Positions 43,925-52,586 of a stretch of DNA of 64,000 bases are shown one piece after another. The notes below the pieces were generated by a model. That model did not search any database, was not told the origin of the DNA, and saw only the letters and a program-made list of their open reading frames with translations. The DNA comes from Pisaster brevispinus (taxonomy: Eukaryota; Echinodermata; Asteroidea; Forcipulatida; Asteriidae). Both the position numbers and the translations under genes were made by a program. The stretch is taken from NCBI GenBank assembly GCA_023634235.1, contig JAMKCF010000022.1, positions 620,001-684,000 of the forward strand, written 5' to 3'. Positions within the stretch are counted from its first letter, which is position 1. Every line of letters begins with the position of its first letter.

Positions 43925-44312
43925 ACACTATTATTATTATTACTTTTACTATTATTATTATTATCATTGTTATTATTATTATTATTATATATTTTTTATA
44001 ATGAAACTAAGGATGCCTCATAAGTGAACTTAATCACCGTAGCTCGCAAGCCTGAGGAAACCTGTAAACAGGTGCTTGCTATGTGAACCAGAAACATAGG
44101 GTTAACCCCAACTCCTCCATGATAAGTGTTCTTTTACGTGCACTACAAATCCTACGGCTGACTGTCCCACCCGAAGGAAAAGGCAATCATGGTAAAGTAT
44201 CTTGGTCAAGGGCACAAGTGCCATGACCGGGACTCGAACCCACACTCTGCTGATCAGAAACGCCAGAACTTGAGTCCGGTGCTCTTAACTGTTTGGCAGA
44301 CGACACGCCACA
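43925..44312 (-). repeat. tRNA-Leu-derived SINE, near full length
   Basis: Minus strand: head with TCGTCTGCCAAACAGTTAAG, GACTCAAGTTCTGGCG (CAA loop), GTGTGGGTTCGAGTCCCGGT, then CACTTGTGCCCTTGACCAAG and a GTGCACGTAAAAGAAC body, ending in a long (ATT)n tract at 43925-43990. Confidence 0.75.
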
Positions 44313-45015
44313 ATGAATGCCCCAAATGAAGAGTTTGTAAATTTTGATTGGTATGATACCATGTACTCCAACCCCCCATCATCCGCCATTAGTTTCTAGT
44401 ACTTAATTATATATTTTTTTTACTAGGGAAGAGAGAAAACAATAATAAGAAGGGAATGGGAGATCATTTTCTAAAGAGGTGTTTAAAGTGTTGATTATTA
44501 AAGAGCGGGACCAAGAAGGGGGATCGATAAGGGGTCGAGAACGAGAGGGGGAAGACCTAGAAGGGGAGGGGAGGGGGCAGGGTCAACATAAGCTCCAAGC
44601 TTATCAAGGCAGAATATTCTTCTCGGGCCCCCATTTAACGATGAATTCAAGGTTTCCCAAAAGATTTGACATTCAAATATTGACTGCTTTGAGTACTACA
44701 TTAAAACTACGACTCCCCATGTGATCCCAATTACACTTGATTTTTCTGATGCAAAGCCGAGGGAAAATAGAACAGTCCAGGGATAAAAAGCAGTCAATGT
44801 TTGTTTTATAACACCCCATCAGTACACTAAAATAGATGTCCACGTACCAAGAAGCTGCTGTTGCTACAGATGGTTGCTATGGATATAGTCTGTTATATAA
44901 CTCACACATAGATTCTTGTCATTTGATTGGTTGAACGCCTGTCACGTGTCTTCCTTTAATTTGTTTTGTGTTTACTGCTGTGACGCTGGACTGCCATAAC
45001 GTCTTATATGGAAAT
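44313..45015. other. Intergenic, no gene recognised
   Basis: A purine-rich block (about 44480-44590) gives an Arg/Glu/Gly-rich frame with no family match. A TGATTGG step lies near 44926 without a following gene. Confidence 0.4.
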
Positions 45016-45019
45016 GAAT

Positions 45020-45195
45020 ACAAAGATAGGGAGACCGCCTACATAGGGCTGGATAGCTCAGTTGGTAGAGTGCCGGTATGTTAATCCGGAGGTCGTTGGT
45101 TCAAGTCCCGCTCCAGTCAATTTTTCTTTGTTCAAACCCAAATATTTAAAAAAATTACCCAGTCAGTTTCCCTTGTGGTTTATTACTTGAAATAA
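45020..45195 (+). repeat. tRNA-derived SINE (Asn-like head), copy 3
   Basis: Leader AAAGATAGGGAGACCGCC, tRNA-like core 45049-45119: acceptor GGCTGGA paired with TCCAGTC, A-box TAGCTCAGTTGGTAGAGTG, loop ATGTTAA (GTT), B-box GGTTCAAGTCCC. Tail CAGTCAGTTTCCCTTGTGG matches copy 1. It is the best-preserved head, but the T-stem and anticodon stem each have a mismatch. Confidence 0.7.
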
Positions 45196-46033
45196 ATACA
45201 GGACAGTAAGATATTTGTTTTTGATGCTTAATTCTCACCATCTTTCCCAAAACAATCGTTGCCGCTTGTTTGTCCAAACGAGGCAAGGTCTGATCTTGGC
45301 AGACAAGGTCGGTATCTGTATGGAATCTTCCACTTTATTTAGAAGGGGTTTTGGGGAGTTTTCAGTATGGGATGGACTAGTTTCCGTGTCTATTTTGTGT
45401 CTATTGTGACTTTTTTTCAATGGGCTATGTGTCAATTATATAAAACAGATATTAAATGCATTTCGGTGTTCATTGTCACAGAATTTCCGCTCGGTGAAGT
45501 CTGTGGCTTTCCCATTTTTGGAGGGAAAACATTGACAAGGCTGAGAGTTCCAAAGAGATGCAGTTCGTTAGAAAATACCTTTGTAGTTTTTTCTCCAATT
45601 GGTTGGCCTTTATCATTGTACAGTGGCTCATTATTCTCTGTAGCACTGATTTGTTAATTTAAAAAGTTGTTTGCAATTGATTGAAAACATGTCTGCTTGG
45701 TGGTCTTTCATTGGTTGTAAGATCCTCGCACCCGAGAGGACGCTCTTTCCATTGGCCGAATAAATATCACTCCAAATTTTCAGTATTTTGTTAGAACACA
45801 GACCTTATTTTTTCAGGCGTTATTGTCTGGCATTTGGTGTTCACGTCCACTCGCCTGTTATTAATGTGGCAATTAGATTGGAGTAAATAAAGGGACTTTA
45901 GACTGACAGTCATTTGATTTGGATCCCATTTGTTATAATTTTGGACTGCAGTGGAGTGAAATTAAATACGGAGTAGTGTTTGAAAACAAGCAAAAGATGA
46001 GTACAATTATACACTGACTGTCTCCAATAACTA
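45196..46033. other. Intergenic, no gene recognised
   Basis: A few ORFs of 60-100 codons without recognisable domains or repeats. Confidence 0.4.
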
Positions 46034-46450
46034 GAGTGCACTTTATTTCTTGTGTATTCTAATGACCCAGAGTTATTTCTTGTGCCTTCTAATGCCCCGG
46101 AGTCATTTCTTGTGTCTTCTAAAGACCAGGAGTCATTTCTTGTGTCTTCTAAAGACCAGGAGTCATTTGTTGTGCCTTCTAATGACCCAGAGTAATTTCT
46201 TGTGCCTTCTAATGCCCCGGAGTCATTTCTTGTGTCTTCTAAAGACCCAGAGTTATTTCTTGTGCCTTCTAATGACCAAGAGTCATTTCTTGGGTCTTCT
46301 AATGCCTTGGAGTAGTTTCTTGTGTCTTCAATGACCCAGAGTCATTTTTTGTGCCTTCTAAAGACCAGGAGTCATTTCTTGTGCCTTATTATGACCCAGA
46401 GTAATTTCTTGTGCCTTCTTATGACCCAGAGTAATTTCTTGTGTTTTCTA
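46034..46450. repeat. 30-bp minisatellite, about 14 copies
   Basis: The unit GAGTCATTTCTTGTGTCTTC plus TAAAGACCAG has a strict 30-bp period with TTATT/CATTT and ATGCCC/AAGACC variants. A plus-strand frame stays open for much of it (10-residue repeat S-x-FLCLL), with no start context or homology to suggest a gene. Confidence 0.9.
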
Positions 46451-46469
46451 ATAATAATAAAAGAATGCA

Positions 46470-46610
46470 CAAGTGCATCTTCTCCATTCCAATACTGGAG
46501 ATCTACTGGTTTCCGATTGGCCTTCAGAAGTAAAAAAAATGTACTTAATTTTTATCGCCCAGCCAGAGTTTGCAAGAAACCGAAGACAAGACTCGTGTTC
46601 AGCCCAGTCA
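46470..46610 (-). pseudogene. Degraded FBG fragment below FReD-7
   Basis: CATCTTCTCCATTCCAATAC...GGAGATCTACT resembles the FReD-1 stretch GTTCTCCATTCCATTTCTCA AGATCTAC, and CCCAGCCAGAGTTT...ACAAGACTCGTGTTCAGCCCAG resembles the SGEFWLG...YKSGF...AE stretch. The order fits a minus-strand FBG core with deletions. The same relic, better preserved, lies below FReD-8. Confidence 0.5.
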
Positions 46611-46658
46611 AAATAAAAAATATATAATGCTTTAGCATTGTTAAGAAGGATGTATTCA

Positions 46659-47976
46659 CTATTGAGGTTTACGTAGTTTCATGCTGCATGACTTGATGGG
46701 GCCATCCTTTATCCATTCATGCCACCAAATGCCTCGTTTGTCACCAAGGTCCTCCCCATATTCACCATTTAAGTGAGACTTCACTGTTTGGCAGTCTCCG
46801 AACCACCAGGCTCCATGAGTTTGTCCCGCACAATTCTCGCCATTATCATTGTCATCCTTTGTTATAAACTGATAATTATTGTTGTCATTAAGAGAGTCAT
46901 ATGCATTGCCACCTATGAAATTGTCATAACTGAACTTATAGTCACTACCAGTAATGCGTACTCCACTGTACTCTGCATGTCCTTCTTCACCTGCCCATGA
47001 TTCAAGATCCACCCTTAGAGTGGTATAACCTGCTGAGGTCAGTTTGACTAAGTTATCATTGCCAAGCCAGAACTCTCCTGATGGGTCACCAAAACCAGTC
47101 TGGTATTCAGCCCAGTTGCGATAAAAGTCCACAGTGCCATCAATCCGCCTCTGAAATAAAACCCATCCCCCACCATCAGTCTCCATGTCACAGTACACCC
47201 TCATACCACTAAGTCCACTCGGGTAGATTGTGTATACTTTACTCTCAGTGTAACCAGCATCCAAAAAATTTCTTACAGCTGCTGAGTTTAGGCAGGGGGC
47301 TTTGAGTTGAAAAGAAGGGAGTTGTTGGATCACCGGTCAAATGACGAGTTGTTGGCTGAGGGGATGAGTGTTGAGTTTGGGGCGGAGTTTGAATATGGTG
47401 AGTTGTTGTTGCAATTGATGAGTAGGGCATGGTGAAGCTCTGAGATACAGTCATTCTCCCACCATCAGTCTCCATGTCACAAAAGACTTGCATACAGTCA
47501 TTTACACCATCTGGGTAGATAATGTACACACCACTTTTGTCATAACCCGCATCCAAAAGTTGTTTACAACTTTTGAAGAGAGTGAGAAAGTTATCAGCCA
47601 CTGAGTGGATGGGTGTGTCCTCATCTGCATCAAAGTATACACTCCCTTGATCTTCAAGGAAGTCTTGAGGATGCTCAGCTCGTGTTGCATTATTCAGCTC
47701 ACAGAGTTTCTTACATTTATAGAAGTTGAAAGACTTACAGTCCTCATCCATGCTGCATTCTCGTCCACAGATGACATAATTAAGTGTGGATTTTGTCTTG
47801 TACTCCGATTTCCTGAGAACTGTGTTTCCTGCACTAAACAGTTGTTTAGTCAGTGAGCATGTTCCATAGTTCCCTCTATCAAACCCAAAGCTCGTCACCG
47901 ATATTACATTTACCAATGACAGTATGAAAATAACATTCAACGGAAAAACACAGACTGCCAAAATTTGTTGAATCAT
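46659..47976 (-). pseudogene. FReD-7: PAN-half FBG-linker-FBG, single frameshift
   Basis: From the shared start MIQQILAVCVFPLNV: signal peptide, PAN/Apple (VICGRECSMDEDCKSFNFYK, CELNNATRAEHPQD), a clear half-FBG (SCKQLLDAGYDKSGVYIIYP, QVFCDMETDG) and a Ser/Thr/Gln/Pro-rich linker ending LPKLSSCK. There a run of six A (47263-47268 on the plus strand; five in FReD-8) shifts the frame by one and gives FFGCWLH-stop. In the next frame the FBG continues intact to CSMKLRKPQ (stop 46659): CDMETDGGGW, WAEYQTGFGDPSGEFWLGND, GAWWFGDC. Its Ca-site loop is shorter (KDDNDNGENC) than in its relatives. One extra base is the only break, so an assembly or sequencing error remains possible. Confidence 0.85.
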
Positions 47977-48330
47977 CTTAAAGTTTGCAACTAGAATTTG
48001 TCTCCACAAAACCTTTCAGGCTGAAACATCAGCTTGAGGCTAAGTTACAAAGCGGCACAAAGTTCAAGAACTGATGTTAGGTGTATATAGGCACCCTGGA
48101 GAGTTGAATAGTAGCTGCGCCTACAATGAGCTTGCTTTGTTTTGCAACAGCCATTTATATTCACTGCTGACAACAATACCACCAACACGTGATAGGTATA
48201 TTTTCAATTCACATGACTAAACATGAGAAGAAGTTAATGTGAGTAGGAAATTAGCACTCAGCTGTAACCTTGCATAAAAGCTCCTGTATACAAAATACGA
48301 CAGAGAGAAAAGCATTGCCTGGTTTTGAGC
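47977..48330 (-). promoter_or_regulatory. Upstream region of FReD-7
   Basis: On the minus strand CCTATATACACC lies at about 48079-48090, about 105 bp above the start, a TATA-box candidate. Shared blocks TAGTAGCTGCGCCTACA and AGCCCTCTT link it to the orphan region at 60890-61260. The CCAAT box of FReD-4/8 is lost here. Confidence 0.45.
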
Positions 48331-49334
48331 CCTCTTATATTAAAAAAGAAGTCCACTTATTTGTTAGTTAATTGTTCTTTTTCTGACAAAGAAATTTATG
48401 TATTAAGAATTGATTCTCACAACAACAAAAAGGGGTTGTTAGTCATTCAATTTGGGAAAAAGAATTCTTTGCCTGGCTTATTTCCCTACTGGAAAAGGGC
48501 CACACATAAAATACAAGATAACATGTTATACTACTGCCGGCTGGCTGTTAACAGATTTCCCTTCAATCGTGATATAGTAATTTTTGTAATTTCACAAGTT
48601 GTGTCAATGCAGTGGATACATGTTTTACAATTGAATACTGATTCAGTACAGAGATTTAATCCTTTCATCAGCTTTCAGAAATTTTTGTCCATGAGGCAAT
48701 TTTTTTTTTTTAAAGTCTATATAAATTATTTATTTTGGCTTATAGTGTGGTCGACAGAAACAAAAACATTACCAACATAGTGTTAAAGATTTGACCTAGC
48801 AACCTTTAAAAAAAACAACCAAATAACCCCAATATGGACAAGTGACAAATTTTAGGAAGTGGAACAAACAAAAGGAGTAGCTTGTGGATGACACAAATGT
48901 TTTGACCCAAATACTTGATTTAAAAAAAGGCCACTACAGTGTGTATTTGTTTTGTTGTTGTTCAACTGTAAACATTCTGTTGAAGCTCAGGCACTCATAC
49001 CCTCTTCACACTCTGCCTCCCCCCTTAATGTCAAGAATAGTCCCTAATCTTTGATGTATATATTTGTTTATATGAATCAGCCTGTTTAACAATCAGCCTG
49101 TGTACAGTAGCTTGTAAACAAATTAATTGTGTCAGTGCAAAAAGTTGTATCTCTTAGAATAGGACCTACGTCATGCGCTAGTTTGAAATTATTAAAGTGA
49201 TGATCTCGATTAAAATAGTCTGGGTGTAGACATAAAGCAAATTTCCAACTATCTGCTGATTTGAACATTGTCGATGTGCATTACATGTACCTTGGTTGAC
49301 CACATTACTATTTAGCTTAAATCTTCGGCTACAA
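48331..49334. other. Intergenic, no gene recognised
   Basis: A 151-codon plus-strand frame (48325-48780) shows no recognisable domain or signal and lies in AT-rich sequence; I do not call it a gene. Confidence 0.4.
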
Positions 49335-50752
49335 AATTATTATTATTGGTTTATTAAAAATGCAAACATGGCGGCCAAAAAGCCGAATTGCGGATGCATG
49401 TATACAAAGAATAAAAAATACTACTAAAAATAATATACACAATAAAAACCCATAAAAGTTAAACATACACATTACACAAGGGAGTAGGTATAAAAAATTA
49501 CCAAAAAGGCACCACAAAACCACAAACAAAAAAAGACATATTAAAAAAACCCAGCCAATTTTAAAACTGAGCCAGCCAGTGAAAAGTTAAGAAAACAGAA
49601 CACCACAGATAAAAAACTAACATTTGTGATTAAGCAGACTTGTCAATTTGGGAATACAACTGTTGTTATATCTGCTGGTTCTACATTTAACAGCAGTAAG
49701 CTGTGCAGCATTTCTAAGGCGGTTGTTCCTATTAGGAGGAAGCCATTCCCGGAGACTACTGGAATTTAAAATGGACTTTCCAAACTTTAAGAAGAGGCAT
49801 TCGAGTCTCTCTGAAATTGGAGGAATATTCAGTTCATTGCAAATGTCAGAATAAGAATGGTCTCTGCAATAAGTATGGGTCAATATGATACGGAAAGCTT
49901 TACGTTGCATTCTTTCGAGACACTCCAGCTGTTTTTTAGTTAACCCAGCAATCCAAACTGGTGAGGAGTACTCAAAAGAAGGTCTAACATACTGCACATA
50001 CACTAGCTTGAGATCTATAATTGGTAAATTGGACCGTTTAAGTAGGCGTAAGAAATACAGTTTTCGCTGAAAAGATTTACACATAGCATCAACCTGAGAG
50101 TCCCATTTGAGATTATCCTGTACATGAATACCGAGTAATTTGATGCAGTTAGATTGGGTAATGGAAGTGTCACCAATTTGAAAGGTAGGTGGAACAGGAG
50201 GAACCCGTTGGAAATTGGTGATCATGAATTGACATTTAGACAGATTAAGCCTCATGAGATTATCATCGGACCATTGTTTAAGCCTATCAAGCTCACTTTG
50301 CATTACATTTGTTTGTTCAGTATCACTATACATCTGAAATAAAGTCATATCATCAACATACTTGTAATGGTAAACTTGCTGAGACTTTGTGGAAGCATCA
50401 TTTATCATGGCTAGGAAAGCTACGGGACCAATCTTTGTACCCTGGGGGACTCCAGCGTTAGTGGTTTCCCAATTTGAGTAGGTATTTCTAAACCTGACAC
50501 ACTGTGAACGATTAGTTAGAAAACTACAAATCCAAGGTACAATTGATGGTCTGACTCCCAGTTTAATAAATTTCTCAATGACTAATTGGTGACTTACTCT
50601 ATCAAATGCTCTGGAAAAATCGGTAGTGACAAGAACACCAGATTGGCGAGGTTTGTCAGTTTCTCTGTAAATGTCATTAAGAATCTTAACCAAACAGTGT
50701 GTAGTAGACAAGCCCTTTAAAGACCCAAACTGGTTTCTCAAACATTGTAAAA
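49335..50752 (-). mobile_element. 5'-truncated non-LTR retrotransposon (CR1/L2-like)
   Basis: Holds an intact RT frame plus a 3' UTR of about 280 bp. The 3' end (low coordinates) has AATAAA-like sequence and ends CCAATAATAATAATTTTG, the short microsatellite-like tail usual for CR1/L2 types. The 5' side stops where a TIR element begins at 50753, so its APE endonuclease and ORF1 are absent. Confidence 0.75.
49617..50741 (-). CDS. LINE reverse transcriptase (partial, open)
   Basis: 374 codons without a stop. RT blocks in order: NQFGSLKGLSTTHCLV (about residue 3), VTTDFSRAFDRVSH (about 38), NAGVPQGTKIGPVAFL (about 93), catalytic YVDD in YKYVDDMTLF (about 127), NLSKCQF (about 165), KLLGIHV (about 200), then the C-terminal YVQYVRPSFEYSSPVW and RMQRKAFRIIL segments. 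It reverse-transcribes and integrates element RNA in intact relatives. The fingers region before NQFG, plus the endonuclease, are missing. The intact frame implies fairly recent insertion. Clade is judged from motif style only. Confidence 0.82.
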   Translation of the reverse strand: MRNQFGSLKGLSTTHCLVKILNDIYRETDKPRQSGVLVTTDFSRAFDRVSHQLVIEKFIKLGVRPSIVPWICSFLTNRSQCVRFRNTYSNWETTNAGVPQGTKIGPVAFLAMINDASTKSQQVYHYKYVDDMTLFQMYSDTEQTNVMQSELDRLKQWSDDNLMRLNLSKCQFMITNFQRVPPVPPTFQIGDTSITQSNCIKLLGIHVQDNLKWDSQVDAMCKSFQRKLYFLRLLKRSNLPIIDLKLVYVQYVRPSFEYSSPVWIAGLTKKQLECLERMQRKAFRIILTHTYCRDHSYSDICNELNIPPISERLECLFLKFGKSILNSSSLREWLPPNRNNRLRNAAQLTAVKCRTSRYNNSCIPKLTSLLNHKC

Positions 50753-51933
50753 TTTTTGTAGTAGGTACCGAACTACGACAAAAACTTACGCTAGCGGAAT
50801 TTTTTGCAAGGAACCTTGTGCACTCCCTCGCGTGAAACGATCCGTTGTTTATTGGCAGGCTTTCCTTGCGAAAGCGGTCTTACCACGCATGAGTGAAGAC
50901 CTACATGCATGGCCTTTTGAGTGTTACCAGGTCGACCGACCGGGCGTTCGCGCGCTGGCATGTGTTGTGTGATACGTGTACGTCGTGTATGCACTATCAA
51001 AATGGCTGACAGCGATGCGATCTTGTGCCTGTTCTTGGTGTATTTACTTGACTTCATTCATCGTGGAAATCAAAAGAAAAAACATAAAACAATGCAGAAA
51101 AAGGAAGCTTGATTCATTGAGAAGGCAAATGCACTATCGGAGGAATAGATTCGCCGATCACGTCTACAGCATCCACATCGGCCATTTTGCGAATGTTTAT
51201 GTTTACGTTACGTAATGGACTGGCATGACGCAGGATACGTCATCATTTCACTGGTACTAGTCATGATTATAAGAACGAAAACTCGATAGTTTAGTGGTAA
51301 CCAGCTATATTTGTACTCTGGTCGCATGGAACGTTGGTCAAATCATTACCTGGTGTTGTGTGAAAGCTTGTGAAAGCGCTGAAGCGTGAGTTTTGAAGTA
51401 AACAATCCCCACTCGTAATATTCGTCGCAAGGAATCTAGGTTTTTGGGGGGATCGTGTGAAAAGGGCTGTAGTTTGCCTCATTTAAAATTACTACTCTTA
51501 AATGACACAAAATTTACCAACATGTGTTTAACTACCTTTCCAATATTATATGGTGGGCGAATCTATTCCTCCGATAGTGCATTTGCCTTCTCGATGAATC
51601 AAGCTTCCTTTTTCTGCATTGTTTTATGTTTTATTTTTTTTATTTCCACGATGAACGAAGTCAAGTAAATACACCAAGAACAGGCACAATAGTGCATACA
51701 CGACGTACACGTATCACACAACACATGCCAGCGCACAAATGCCCGGTCGGTCGACCTGGTAACACTCAAAAGGTCATGCATGTAGGTCTTCACGCATGCG
51801 TGGTAAGACCGCTTTCGCAAGGAAAGCCTGCCAATAAACAACGGATCGTTTCACACGAGGGAGTGCACAAGGTTCCTTGCGAAAAATTCTGCTAGCGTAA
51901 GTTTTTGTCGTAGGTCGGTACCTACTACAAAAA
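50753..51933. mobile_element. Long-TIR foldback transposon, 1181 bp
   Basis: Left arm 50753-51155 and right arm 51556-51933 are inverted copies (ends TTTTTGTAGTAGGTACCGA; inner ends GGAATAGATTCGCC). They differ mainly by a 26-bp segment at about 51000-51025 (CAAAATGGCTGACAGCGATG) missing from the right arm. Each terminus is itself a small hairpin (TTTTTGTAGTAGG...ACGACAAAAA). The 400-bp centre has no transposase. No clear TSD; it abuts the truncated LINE. Confidence 0.8.
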
Positions 51934-52399
51934 CTGCTGTCCTTTCACACGAAGCTTATTTTGTAATATTTTACAAACATTGAGAAAATTTTGCCAGGAA
52001 TGTTGGGGGTTTTTTTTCGTCGTGTAAATAGGGCTTTTGAGTACAGTATTGATTCTTTGGGACTTGAAGCAAGTGCCTGTACCAAACCAACATCAATACC
52101 TTGTGGTGATGTGTCAGTTAGAAACACTCACAGAACCAGTAAGGGTTTTCAATTTATGCTTAAAAATCATTTGATACAAGTTTTTTTGCGAATAATTGGG
52201 GTGAAAGGTGTGTGCATCAAAGTGAAAAACACATCTAGAATTGTAGTGTGTCTTGCAGAGTGATATAAATGTACGAGCAGAGGTAAAATGAAAAAATAAA
52301 AAACTGTTTTGTTTTTTTAATATTCTCTCCTCCAGACCCCATTTTCATATAGCTTCTTGTTCCAGCAGTTTTATCAAATCAATTTTTTCATATAGAATA
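51934..52399. other. Intergenic, no gene recognised
   Basis: No LINE 5' continuation is visible beyond the TIR element, so the LINE truncation is probably not caused by simple insertion into it. A 90-codon plus-strand ORF lacks any recognisable domain. Confidence 0.4.
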
Positions 52400-52545
52400 C
52401 ACAAATGCATATTTTCCATTCCAATACTTGGGATCTACTTCCAGAGATACCATGGACCTTTAATGATTGAATAAATTTTTAACAAATATTCATTGTCTAG
52501 CCAGACACCAAAGCCAGACTTGTAATCAGCCAAGTCAAAAGAAGA
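52400..52545 (-). pseudogene. Degraded FBG fragment below FReD-8
   Basis: CATATTTTCCATTCCAATAC and TAGCCAGACACCAAAGCCAG followed by ACTTGTAATCAGCCAAGTC encode, on the minus strand, DLADYKSGFGVWLD. This matches WAEYKSGFGDPSGEFWLG with a small deletion, closest to FReD-1/2. It is equivalent to the relic at 46470-46610. Confidence 0.6.
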
Positions 52546-52586
52546 ATACGCATAAGAAAGCTTTAGGACAGTTAAGGATGTACTCA

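Noticed and set aside
45049..45119. Possible tRNA-Asn gene
   Set aside because: Good A and B boxes, but stem mismatches and shared SINE leader and tail with 10293-10470 make it a SINE head.
46050..46627. Leu/Cys-rich 10-residue repeat ORFs
   Set aside because: Translation of the 30-bp minisatellite, with no start context, signal or homology.
48325..48780. 151-codon plus-strand ORF
   Set aside because: AT-rich, no domain, no conserved neighbour in the paralogous flank of FReD-8.
49617..50741. Domesticated host reverse transcriptase
   Set aside because: The frame is open, but the LINE-type 3' tail and missing 5' half fit an ordinary truncated insertion.
50753..51933. Insertion of the long-TIR element into the LINE as cause of its truncation
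   Set aside because: No LINE sequence resumes beyond 51933, so a simple insertion into a longer LINE is not supported.
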